DNA from: Nostoc sp. UHCC 0870 | GTDB taxonomy: Bacteria > Cyanobacteriota > Cyanobacteriia > Cyanobacteriales > Nostocaceae | DNA: 64,000 nucleotides | NCBI RefSeq assembly: GCF_022063185.1 | Contig: NZ_CP091913.1 | Location: forward strand, 3,287,501 to 3,351,500 | Reading direction: 5' to 3' | In this document: positions 7,349 to 15,565 of the stretch, in pieces | How the letters are laid out: each line of letters opens with the position of its first letter | Position numbering within the stretch: position 1 is the first letter of the stretch | The notes under the pieces: generated by a model | What the model was told of the DNA's origin: nothing | Seen by the model: the letters and a program-made list of their open reading frames with translations, nothing else | Database searches by the model: none | Translations under genes and position numbers: made by a program

Positions 7349-7996
7349 ATGAGCGAACTGGAGCGATATTATAGGGTATTAGAATTAGAACCTGGTGCGA
7401 CCCTTGAGGAAGTTAATCAGGCTTATAAAGATTTGGTGTTTGTATGGCATCCAGATCGTCTACCTAAAGATAACCTCCGCTTACAACAAAAAGCACAAGA
7501 CAAGCTCAAAGCAATTAATGAAGCGCGTGAAAGATTGCGTTCTTTGAATGGTAAAAACCAAAATATTTATCATTCTTCATCACCTCAACCTCAAAACCCA
7601 TCCCCAAATAACTACCAGCCACCCAAGCAAAATTCAGATTTAAGTGGTAAAGACTTCAGCAGAGCAAATTTAAGTAACAAAGATTTATCCGGCAGAAACC
7701 TCAGTTATGCTAACTTAAGCGGTGCTGACTTGAGTGATACTTTCATGCACAAAGTTATTCTTAGAGGTGCAGATTTATCAGAAGCTAATTTATTTAGAGC
7801 CAATTTGCTTTTAGCTGACTTAAGAGAAGCCAATTTACGCGCGGCTAACCTAATTGGTGCGGATCTTAGCGGTGCGGATTTGCGGGGTGCTGACTTAACA
7901 GGGGCGCGGATTCGTTCAGGCGATCGCCTACTGGTAAAATTAATTGGTGCGAATTTAGCAGGTGCAATTATGCCTGATGGACTTGTGCATAAATAG
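7349..7996 (+). CDS. J-domain protein with pentapeptide repeats
   Basis: Residues 4-65 are a DnaJ J-domain with the HPD motif (WHPDRLPKDN) needed to stimulate Hsp70 ATPase. A Pro/Gln/Asn-rich linker follows (about 70-95). Residues about 95-205 are pentapeptide repeats of the A(D/N)LxX type (ANLSGADLS, ANLFRANLLLADL, ADLSGADLRGADL) that fold as a right-handed quadrilateral beta-helix. Such fusions are common in cyanobacteria and probably bring a DnaK chaperone to a target bound by the helix; the target is unknown. The start codon context lacks a strong ribosome site. Confidence 0.85.
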   Translation: MSELERYYRVLELEPGATLEEVNQAYKDLVFVWHPDRLPKDNLRLQQKAQDKLKAINEARERLRSLNGKNQNIYHSSSPQPQNPSPNNYQPPKQNSDLSGKDFSRANLSNKDLSGRNLSYANLSGADLSDTFMHKVILRGADLSEANLFRANLLLADLREANLRAANLIGADLSGADLRGADLTGARIRSGDRLLVKLIGANLAGAIMPDGLVHK

Positions 7997-8194
7997 TCAT
8001 TAGTCATTAGACATCTTGCGTAAATGCTGAAGCTGTCATGTTGAGCGAAACATCTCAAAGATTATATATTTCATTCAAAATGACGCATCTCATTTTCGGA
8101 CTTTTGCAAAAGGTCTATTAGTCATTGAACTTTAGATTATTCAATCCAAAATCTAAAATCTAAAATTCCCAGTCCCCAGTCCCCAGTCCCTATT

Positions 8195-9019
8195 ATGAAT
8201 ATTGCAATTATTGGGTGCGGCTACGTTGGTTATGCTATTGCTAAATATTGGCAGCAAAATTCATCCTTTAACGTTACTGTCACTACAACTACACCTGAAC
8301 GTGTATCAGAACTACAATCTATCTCACAAAAAGTTATAGTTACCAAAGGTGATGATTTAGAAGGATTAAAATCAGCTACAGAAAATCAAGATGTTGTTCT
8401 GTTAAGTGTTGGGGCGAAGAGAGGTAGATCATATCAAGAAACTTATGTCAATACTGCTAATAATTTAGTAGCTATTCTCCAACAAAATACCACTGTCAAA
8501 CAAATAATATATACAGGTAGCTATTCTATTTATGGTGATAGGGATGGCGAGTGGGTAGATGAAGAAACGCCAGCTAAACCTATTACTCCTAATGCAGAAA
8601 TTATGAAAGCGACAGAAGATATTTTACTAGCGGCTGATAGTGAAAGTCTGCGCGTTTGTATTGTGCGATTAGGGGGGATTTATGGGACTGGTAGAGAATT
8701 AATCAAAATATTTAGTAGAGTCGCTGGTACAACTCGCCCTGGTAATGGTAGTGATATCACAAACTGGATTCATCTAGATGATATTGTAGGGGCTATAGAG
8801 TTGATCAGACAGCACCAACTACAAGGTATTTATAACTTAGTAGATGATGCCCATCTCACTAGGAAAGAACTACTAGATACTCTGTTAACAAAATATAACT
8901 TACCCTTAGTATCGTGGGATGATTCAATTAAGAGCGATCGCCAATATAATGTTACAGTTTCCAACCAAAAAATTAAAGACGCTGGTTATCAGTTAATCCA
9001 TCCCCAAATGATTTTTTAG
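8195..9019 (+). CDS. NAD(P)-dependent epimerase/dehydratase-like SDR protein
   Basis: A 274-residue extended short-chain dehydrogenase fold. The N-terminal IIGCGYVGYAIAKYW is the Rossmann dinucleotide-binding loop. ITYTGSYSIYGDRDGEW-like sequence near residues 108-122 corresponds to the Ser/Tyr region of the family (S-x-S-x-YG), and LGGIYGTGRELIK follows. The classic YxxxK pair is not clear, so the reaction may differ from sugar epimerases. It lies 23 bases before a truncated hydrolase gene on the same strand, and the two were probably one transcription unit. Substrate unknown. Confidence 0.8.
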   Translation: MNIAIIGCGYVGYAIAKYWQQNSSFNVTVTTTTPERVSELQSISQKVIVTKGDDLEGLKSATENQDVVLLSVGAKRGRSYQETYVNTANNLVAILQQNTTVKQIIYTGSYSIYGDRDGEWVDEETPAKPITPNAEIMKATEDILLAADSESLRVCIVRLGGIYGTGRELIKIFSRVAGTTRPGNGSDITNWIHLDDIVGAIELIRQHQLQGIYNLVDDAHLTRKELLDTLLTKYNLPLVSWDDSIKSDRQYNVTVSNQKIKDAGYQLIHPQMIF

Positions 9020-9041
9020 CAACTACCAAAACCTGGGAATT

Positions 9042-9278
9042 ATGCAAGCATCTCCACCCACGCAATTTTATACTTGGCAGAATTATAACTGTGCATATAA
9101 AGTCTATCAACCCGATAAATTAAACACTGAAGCTATTCCCTTATTATTAATTCATCCTATTGGCGTGGGTTTATCTGGGAAATTTTGGCAACGTTTTGTC
9201 AGTGAATGGTTTAGTCAGGGAAACCACAATGTTATTTACGCTATTAGTATTTTTTATACGGAGAACTTAGTGTGGTAA
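9042..9278 (+). pseudogene. Truncated alpha/beta hydrolase
   Basis: The 78 residues match the N-terminal part of an alpha/beta hydrolase: the beta-strand and oxyanion segment PLLLIHPIGVGLSGKFWQRF is present, but the nucleophile Ser and catalytic His/Asp regions are missing. Homology-like sequence seems to end around NVIY (about 9240), after which an unrelated tail runs into a stop. Related proteins are about 300 residues. I see no continuation in other frames downstream to 9800, so this looks like a deletion or replacement rather than a simple frameshift. It is probably non-functional. Confidence 0.65.
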
Positions 9279-9806
9279 ATTGACGCTTACTAGCTGACTA
9301 TACTCAAAATCAGCTAACTTTATCGTAAACTTTATATAAAGAACTAGTAAAATTACATAAACGATTCACTGCTCACCAACTAGATTTTTTCAGAAAAAAT
9401 TCTTTATAAGCTTGATTATGTCTAGATTTAGTCGAAAAAACTACCAGACTCTGCAATATATTTTTTCTGTAAAGGGTCGAACTATTACTTGTGGACTATT
9501 TTCTGTAAAGGGTCGAACTATTACTTGTGGACTAAGTAAATTTATCCTAAAGTATTGAGTGTTCAAATGAGGAACATACGGAGTCAAGTTTCGCTTATAG
9601 ATGAAATCAAGACACAAAGAAAGTAAATTCTAGTATAAATGCTGAGACTGTTTGTGTGCGATCGCGGCAAGGATGCTCATCAAAGGCTCTTGCGTGTATG
9701 TATTTATAAGCAACTTTATCCTGAATCTTCAATTGGACTATTTACTGCAATAAATAAGTAATTTCACAGTCAAAATCCACGGTTGTTGATGTAGCGAGAT
9801 TAACCA
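9279..9806. other. Intergenic region with no gene
   Basis: This 528-base stretch is AT-rich and lacks a credible ORF on either strand. It contains the exact 36-base tandem duplication at 9463-9534 and a HIP1-like site (gcgatcgcgg). It probably includes the promoter of the PEP-CTERM gene at its right end, but no clear -35/-10 pair was identified. Confidence 0.5.
9463..9534. repeat. Exact 36-base tandem duplication
   Basis: Two identical 36-base units stand head to tail (9463-9498 and 9499-9534), each beginning TTTTCTGTAAAGGG and ending TTGTGGACTA. There are only two copies and no spacers, so it is not a CRISPR array. It looks like a recent local duplication next to the truncated hydrolase. 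Confidence 0.9.
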
Positions 9807-10613
9807 ATGAAAACTTCTTTCTTTTTCCAGGCAACACTCACAACAGTAGCTGGTACTCTGTCTGCTCTAGCTATATCGACAAGTGCTAACGCTGCTACTT
9901 TTGTTGATACTGAGTTATCTTTACTTGTTGATGTATCTGGTAGTATAAGCACCAGTGAATTCAACTTGCAAAAACAAGGCTATGTAGATGCTTTTAATAA
10001 TGCTGATCTTTTCAACAACTTTATCTCAAAGGGAGACATCGGCAAGATTGCTGTTAACTTAATCTATTGGTCTGGTACTACTCAGCAGCAACAGTCTGTA
10101 GGCTGGACACTAATTGATAGTGTGGAAGCGTCCCAAAATTTTGCCAATGCAATTAGTGCGACAACTCGTCCCTTCAGTGGAAGTACGGTCATTGGCTCTG
10201 CCATCAATTTTGCTACCCCCCTTATCTTTAATAATGATTTTGACAGCACACGCCAAGTAATTGACGTGTCTGGTGACGGTACAAGCAACGCAGCTAGTAC
10301 AGCAGCTGCCCGCGATGCTGCTTTAGCAGCTGGCGTTGATGCCATCAACGGTCTAGTCATTGGTAACAGCACATCTCTATTCAACTTTTATGACGATAAC
10401 GTCAAGGGCGGTGCTGGTGCTTTTGTTTTACAAGCCAATACATTCGCAGATTTTGCTAGCACAGTTGAACAGAAACTCAAGAGAGAAATTATTAGTACAC
10501 CTCCTATTACCTCTGTTCCCGAACCTGCAACTCTCATTGGCTTACTGGGTCTAGGTGCTTTCGGCGTAACCACCAAACTCAAGCGTCATCAAAAACAGGC
10601 AGTTAAGTGCTAA
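9807..10613 (+). CDS. PEP-CTERM sorted vWA-like (DUF1194-type) secreted protein
   Basis: A 268-residue exported protein. Residues 1-30 form a signal peptide ending in SANAA. The domain that follows opens with LLVDVSGSIS, the D-x-S-x-S metal-ion-dependent adhesion motif of von Willebrand A domains, and continues with SGSTVIGSAI and VIDVSGDGTSN, the pattern of the DUF1194 family. The C-terminus reads VPEPATLIGLLGLGAFG followed by basic residues, a typical PEP-CTERM sorting signal that would be cut by an exosortase. It is probably a cell-surface or exopolysaccharide-associated protein. A strong terminator follows, so it is likely monocistronic. Confidence 0.88.
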   Translation: MKTSFFFQATLTTVAGTLSALAISTSANAATFVDTELSLLVDVSGSISTSEFNLQKQGYVDAFNNADLFNNFISKGDIGKIAVNLIYWSGTTQQQQSVGWTLIDSVEASQNFANAISATTRPFSGSTVIGSAINFATPLIFNNDFDSTRQVIDVSGDGTSNAASTAAARDAALAAGVDAINGLVIGNSTSLFNFYDDNVKGGAGAFVLQANTFADFASTVEQKLKREIISTPPITSVPEPATLIGLLGLGAFGVTTKLKRHQKQAVKC

Positions 10614-10648
10614 CAAGAGAAATTTGACTTGAAACTGTACGTTGATCA

Positions 10649-10690
10649 CTGTCGTGTTTAAGAATCAGCAACACGGCAGTTTTTATTTTT
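10649..10690 (+). terminator. Intrinsic terminator after the PEP-CTERM gene
   Basis: CTGTCGTGTT (10649-10658) pairs with AACACGGCAG (10670-10679), ten pairs with one G-U, followed by TTTTT and more T. It lies 35 bases after the stop codon. Confidence 0.85.
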
Positions 10691-10753
10691 GCCTAACACT
10701 ACTGAAATTAGCTTGACGTTCTGATGTTGTAAGTCCTAAGAATCAATTTATGG

Positions 10754-11896
10754 TCAACTGCCCCACCCACAAGGGTATGGGGCTTGTAACTGACCGAGAG
10801 AATCGGTCGAAACATCTGGCATATTGACTGATGCCTGCTCCTCTGTCCCTTGGGTAGAGGAGAGAATATAGTCATCCCTGATATTCTTCGCAGCATTGAG
10901 ATCCGCGTGTGTCCGATGTCCACAATTTTTGCAATGGAATCTAGACTTGTGGCGGTTTGTCCGTCGAATGTGCTTACAAATATTGCACTTCTGAGACGTG
11001 TAACGAGGATCTTGGTGAACTACTCGTTTACCCAATGCTTCTGCTTTGTAACTCAGGAATTGCTCTTGTTGGTAAAAAGCCCAACTACCCAACCATTTAT
11101 TCATTTTCTTGCCTCGGCGCTGTGTGCGAATGCTGGACAAGTCCTCTAGTACAAAAACTGCTACTCCTGGTTGGTTGGCTAACTTTTTACTGACACAATG
11201 ATTCGTATCCTTCATGAACCGCTTCTCACGTCCAGACATCGCTTTTAAGCGATGTCTGGCACTACGAGTGCCTTTTTGTTGGAGTTGACGACGATTGTAT
11301 AAGTAACGTCTTTGTACTTTTCTAATCTTAGAAGAACTGAAGAATTGACCGTCACTTGTAACAGCTTGGTGATATAAGCCTCTGTCAATTCCTTGAATCT
11401 GTCCTTCTATTTGTTGCGGATCTTCTGTCTCAAAAACCAATCTCACCCAGAATTGCTTGGTGTTTTTGGTATAAGTTACAGTTGCTCCACAAAAATCCCA
11501 AGTTTCAAAAACTTCTCTGAAATATTCAGGCACATCAAGAATTAAAGTAACTCGTTTACCAATACAACTAAGAGTTAGTTGCTTCCCTCTTAGTGTCATT
11601 GTGCGCTTATCGTACCTTAATCCTGATGTTGGCTTTTTCTTGGGGATACCTTTAAATTTTGTGGCTTTGATGGACTCAAGCGCATTATCTCGAACTGTTT
11701 GCAACAAAGCAGAAGGCACACTTGGAAACTGAACCCTTAACAGGTGATACAGTTCCTTGTGTGCCTTGTTTTTGTTATAGGTGCTGTTAGCAATAGCCCA
11801 GTCAACGTGTGCGTTAAATATCTCTGCACACTGATTCATTAGAGGTAAAAACCTTTCTGATGGTAATTCAACTGGGATGCTAACAGTACGTTTCAT
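10754..11896 (-). CDS. tnpB: TnpB, IS200/IS605-family RNA-guided nuclease
   Basis: A 380-residue TnpB (OrfB) protein. The RuvC-like acidic residues are visible in order: Asp in GIDRGLYHQ, Glu in FVLEDLSSI, and Asp in HADLNAAKNI. Between the last two lies the zinc finger with CNIC and CKNC pairs. The catalytic core therefore appears intact. TnpB proteins cut DNA guided by an RNA made from the 3' end of their own gene and the element end; here that would be the region around 10741-10790, which contains a strong hairpin. The ATG overlaps the stop codon of the small gene upstream (ATGA), an unusual arrangement for a mobile element gene and a sign that it is translated from that transcript. Confidence 0.9.
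   Translation of the reverse strand: MKRTVSIPVELPSERFLPLMNQCAEIFNAHVDWAIANSTYNKNKAHKELYHLLRVQFPSVPSALLQTVRDNALESIKATKFKGIPKKKPTSGLRYDKRTMTLRGKQLTLSCIGKRVTLILDVPEYFREVFETWDFCGATVTYTKNTKQFWVRLVFETEDPQQIEGQIQGIDRGLYHQAVTSDGQFFSSSKIRKVQRRYLYNRRQLQQKGTRSARHRLKAMSGREKRFMKDTNHCVSKKLANQPGVAVFVLEDLSSIRTQRRGKKMNKWLGSWAFYQQEQFLSYKAEALGKRVVHQDPRYTSQKCNICKHIRRTNRHKSRFHCKNCGHRTHADLNAAKNIRDDYILSSTQGTEEQASVNMPDVSTDSLGQLQAPYPCGWGS
10760..10783. repeat. IS605-type subterminal hairpin next to tnpB
   Basis: CCCCACCCACAAGGGTATGGGG at 10761-10782 forms an imperfect hairpin with GCCCCA/TGGGGC outer arms. It lies in the last codons of tnpB, where the right-end hairpin and guide-RNA scaffold of such elements are expected. 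A nearly identical hairpin in the same orientation occurs at 13226-13247. Confidence 0.65.
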
Positions 11897-12177
11897 GTGG
11901 ATTCTACTGGCTTGTAGTAAGCAATAATTACAGCTTCGTAAAGAGAGTTTTCTTGTTGATATACTTCAGTATCAACCAACTCCCAATCAGGAATTTCTGA
12001 ATTTAATGAGCAAGTTTTTTGATGATGCTCCTTGATGAATTTCAGGCTATGTTCTGGCGAGTTCATCATTGGCATAGTTGGTAAGATATTCTCGTCTGAG
12101 AACCCTGGCAAGGCTTGTAAAATGCAAAGAGTTCTAGGTTTATTTTCTGTGTAGAAATCTTTTAAAAACTGGTTCAT
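11893..12177 (-). CDS. Small protein of unknown function upstream of tnpB
   Basis: A 94-residue ORF starting MNQFLKDFYTENKPRTL. I prefer this start over the longer frame from 12405, because the longer form overlaps the preceding gene and a ribosome-site-like AAGGTGG lies about ten bases before ATG 12177. No signal peptide, membrane segment or known motif is visible; the protein is moderately acidic. It begins two bases after the stop of the upstream frameshifted gene and its own stop overlaps the tnpB start, so the three form an operon-like string. It may be host DNA caught beside the transposase or cargo of the element. Confidence 0.5.
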   Translation of the reverse strand: MNQFLKDFYTENKPRTLCILQALPGFSDENILPTMPMMNSPEHSLKFIKEHHQKTCSLNSEIPDWELVDTEVYQQENSLYEAVIIAYYKPVEST

Positions 12178-12179
12178 AT

Positions 12180-12592
12180 TTAATCCACCTTGTTTGTGCA
12201 GTACCAGCGACCTTTGCGTTGAAAGACTTTGAATTTTTGCCCGTACAAATGCCAAGCGCATTCTCTTTGTGCTGCTTGCCAACTTTTTGCATTTAATGAA
12301 ATTACAGTTTCTTCCGGTTGTTCCTCCGGGTCTTCTAAATATTCGGATCTGAATATACTGCCTTTTGCATCTGCTGCAACTCTCCGCCCATCCGAAAGTT
12401 GCCAAATATAGTAGATACCACCACCTATTAACGCTGTTCCGACTAAAATAAAATACACCCTACTCCCGCAGTCCCAGCACACAAAGCCACAGGGGCTAAA
12501 ATTGCTGGGTTGGCTTGTGAGGGTTTAACACTGGCCGAAAGACAGAAAGACGCAAGAGCAACGCTTACTGTTATCTGCTGTAGAATTTTCAT
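12180..12592 (-). pseudogene. Small exported/membrane protein gene broken by a frameshift
   Basis: The first frame (12592-12443) starts MKILQQITVSVALASFC, a good signal peptide, and runs through AILAPVALCAGTAGVGCILF to a TAG. The overlapping second frame continues from about 12450 as ILVGTALIGGGIYYIW, a membrane-like segment, then the C-terminal part WQAAQRECAWHLYGQKFKVF to a stop at 12180. Both halves make sense only together, giving a protein of about 137 residues. The junction is the AT-rich run TATTTTATTTTAG near 12445-12457, where ATTTT is doubled, so a small duplication or slippage is the likely cause. Programmed frameshifting or a sequencing error remain possible. Function unknown. Confidence 0.6.
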
Positions 12593-12621
12593 GTTGACCT
12601 ACCAACACTAGGTTGACCAAG

Positions 12622-12655
12622 CCCAGGATGTTAACGGCATCGCTGGGCATTTTTG
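12622..12655 (+). terminator. Hairpin with T-run just upstream of tnpA
   Basis: GCCCAGGATG pairs with CATCGCTGGGC (one bulged G) and is followed by ATTTTT. It lies about 55 bases before the tnpA start on the same strand. IS200 elements are known to carry a terminator at this position that shields tnpA from outside transcription, which fits this placement. Confidence 0.55.
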
Positions 12656-12709
12656 TGTAAGATTACTATATCACACTTTTTATATGTTTTATTGATATAC
12701 ACTAAAAAT

Positions 12710-13165
12710 ATGAAAATACTGTCAAGCTCACACGCTAAACATTGTCTGGGATACCACATCATTTTTTGTCCCAAGTACCGCCATCAAATCCTTGAAGGTG
12801 CAGTGGAAGTAGAATTAAAGCGCATCATCGGGGAAACCTGTAAAACCTATGGATGGATACTTCACGCATTGGAAATAATGCCTGACCACGTTCATGTATT
12901 CGTACAGGCAGATCACACCACCGCACCAGTAGAAATCGCTAAAACCATGAAATCAATTTCTGCTGTGCATATATTTAATACATTCAAAGACCTTAAAAAA
13001 CGTCGCTTTTGGGGATCTGGAATGTGGAGTGATGGCACGTTTTACTCGTCTGTTGGCGGAGTCTCAGAAGAAGCAGTGAAGCGGTACATTGAGACTCAGA
13101 AACAGAGGGGTGACTCACTTACCCGTTCGCGTAGCGTTCCGAAGGAAAAGGATAATGCAACCTAG
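12710..13165 (+). CDS. tnpA: TnpA, IS200/IS605-family Y1 transposase
   Basis: A 151-residue HUH single-strand transposase. The metal-binding motif is HVHVF in MPDHVHVFVQAD, and the catalytic Tyr is in the C-terminal helix KRYIETQK. I chose ATG 12710 (MKILSSSHAKHCLGYHIIFCPKYRH), the standard start of this family, over an upstream in-frame ATG at 12653 that lies in AT-rich sequence overlapping a terminator-like hairpin. The last ~14 residues (TRSRSVPKEKDNAT) are not transposase sequence but translated dispersed repeat DNA, and the stop codon lies in the arm of a palindrome. The catalytic part is complete, so the protein may be active. Confidence 0.85.
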   Translation: MKILSSSHAKHCLGYHIIFCPKYRHQILEGAVEVELKRIIGETCKTYGWILHALEIMPDHVHVFVQADHTTAPVEIAKTMKSISAVHIFNTFKDLKKRRFWGSGMWSDGTFYSSVGGVSEEAVKRYIETQKQRGDSLTRSRSVPKEKDNAT

Positions 13166-13213
13166 GAGGGGGCATCGTAGCTTGCTTCCCGCAGGGTACC
13201 CCCTCCTAGGTTG
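13158..13213. repeat. Palindromic dispersed repeat at the tnpA 3' end
   Basis: CAACCTAGGAGGGGG (13158-13172) and its perfect 15-base inverted copy at 13199-13213 flank a GC-rich core of the type GCAGGGTA / CGTAGCTTGCTTCCC. A second GC-rich piece, TTCGCGTAGCGTTCCGAAGG, lies in the tnpA tail near 13130. Such short palindromes resemble the small dispersed repeats known from Nostoc-type genomes. Confidence 0.75.
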
Positions 13214-13225
13214 CCGCGCTTACAT

Positions 13226-13247
13226 CCCCGCCCACAAGGGGATGGGG
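13226..13247. repeat. IS605-type hairpin, second copy
   Basis: CCCCGCCCACAAGGGGATGGGG matches the hairpin at 10761-10782 in 20 of 22 positions, in the same orientation. In IS605-family elements the two ends carry similar hairpins on the same strand, so this may be the other end of an element that includes tnpB and tnpA. Confidence 0.6.
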
Positions 13248-13410
13248 TTTTACGCGCGATCAATAAAAAGTTGGGTCATTCACTTTCTTCGGGTGGGAAG
13301 AAATTCGCCAAACTACTTTTTAAGGAATTACTAACGGAACTCTGTCCCCCTCCGGTGTTACAGTGAAAGATGACATTGCATAATCTTATGTCTTCTAAGA
13401 CCCATTCTGA

Positions 13411-14886
<1,476 letters not shown>

Positions 14887-14896
14887 AAATTAGTGC

Positions 14897-15047
14897 TGAG
14901 TAATGAGTAATAAGTAATGAGTAATGAGTAATAAGTAATGAGTAATGAGTAATAAGTAATGAGTAAACTCTCTTTTTAACTCAGCACTCAGCACTCAGCA
15001 CTCAGCACTCAGCACTGATAACTGATAACTGATAACTGACAACTGAA
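14897..15047. repeat. Three successive heptameric tandem repeats (STRR) between atpB and atpE
   Basis: From left to right: a TAATGAG/TAATAAG array (about 14897-14966), an ACTCAGC array (about 14979-15015) and a TGATAAC array (about 15017-15047). All have a 7-base period. They fill nearly the whole gap between two co-oriented ATP synthase genes. Heptad repeats of this kind are known from heterocystous cyanobacteria. Confidence 0.9.
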
Positions 15048-15050
15048 AAC

Positions 15051-15464
15051 ATGACCCTAACTGTCCGTGTAATTTCCCCAGATAAAACAGTGTGGGATGC
15101 AGAAGCTGATGAAGTGATTTTACCCAGCACTACCGGTCAGCTAGGTATCCTCAGTGGACACGCGCCACTATTAACTGCACTAGATACAGGTGTACTGCGA
15201 GTACGCGCTAACAAAAACCAACCTTGGCAAGCGATCGCACTTTTAGGTGGTTTTGCCGAAGTTGAAGAAAATGAAGTAACCATTCTGGTGAATGGTGCTG
15301 AACGCGGCGACAAGATTAACCTAGAAGAAGCTCGTACTGGTTATAGCCAAGCTCAAGCCAAATTGAGTCAAGTACCAGCAGGCGATCGCCAAGCTCAAAT
15401 CCAAGCCAACCAAGCCTTCAAACGCGCCCGCGCTCGCTTTCAAGCTGCTGGTGGTTCGGTGTAG
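15051..15464 (+). CDS. atpE: F1F0 ATP synthase subunit epsilon
   Basis: The rotor-stalk subunit that couples F1 to the c-ring and restrains ATP hydrolysis. The 137-residue length is normal. The N-terminal beta-sandwich begins [22 protein letters not shown] and contains [24 protein letters not shown], the family signature; the C-terminal helical hairpin is Ala/Gln/Arg-rich. The symbol follows cyanobacterial/chloroplast naming; it corresponds to atpC of E. coli. It follows atpB on the same strand and is followed by a strong terminator. Confidence 0.97.
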   Translation: MTLTVRVISPDKTVWDAEADEVILPSTTGQLGILSGHAPLLTALDTGVLRVRANKNQPWQAIALLGGFAEVEENEVTILVNGAERGDKINLEEARTGYSQAQAKLSQVPAGDRQAQIQANQAFKRARARFQAAGGSV

Positions 15465-15506
15465 GATCGTCAAGATTGGGAATTGGCAATCAGTCCTTCA
15501 ATATTG

Positions 15507-15538
15507 TAGGGTGAGTAGAGTTACTCACCCTATATTTT
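15507..15538 (+). terminator. Intrinsic terminator of the atpB-atpE operon
   Basis: TAGGGTGAGTA (15507-15517) pairs perfectly over 11 bp with TACTCACCCTA (15522-15532) around a GAGT loop, followed by TATTTTT. It stands 42 bases after the atpE stop and may also help end the convergent kinase transcript. Confidence 0.9.
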
Positions 15539-15565
15539 TGGGGTCATCAACTAATACGAGGAAAA

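Noticed and set aside
7705..8058. Minus-strand 117-codon ORF opposite the pentapeptide repeats
   Set aside because: It is the mirror of the repeated A(D/N)LxX codons (biased KSAPLR-type composition), has no ribosome site and overlaps a clear gene.
9463..9534. Repeated 36-base units as a possible CRISPR array
   Set aside because: Only two copies, directly adjacent with no spacers, and no cas genes in the window.
12178..12405. N-terminal extension of the small gene upstream of tnpB
   Set aside because: This part is out of frame with, and fully overlaps, the C-terminal half of the frameshifted membrane protein, which has more protein-like sequence.
13089..13334. Plus-strand 81-codon ORF after tnpA
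   Set aside because: It overlaps the tnpA end and runs through palindromic repeat DNA; composition is not protein-like.
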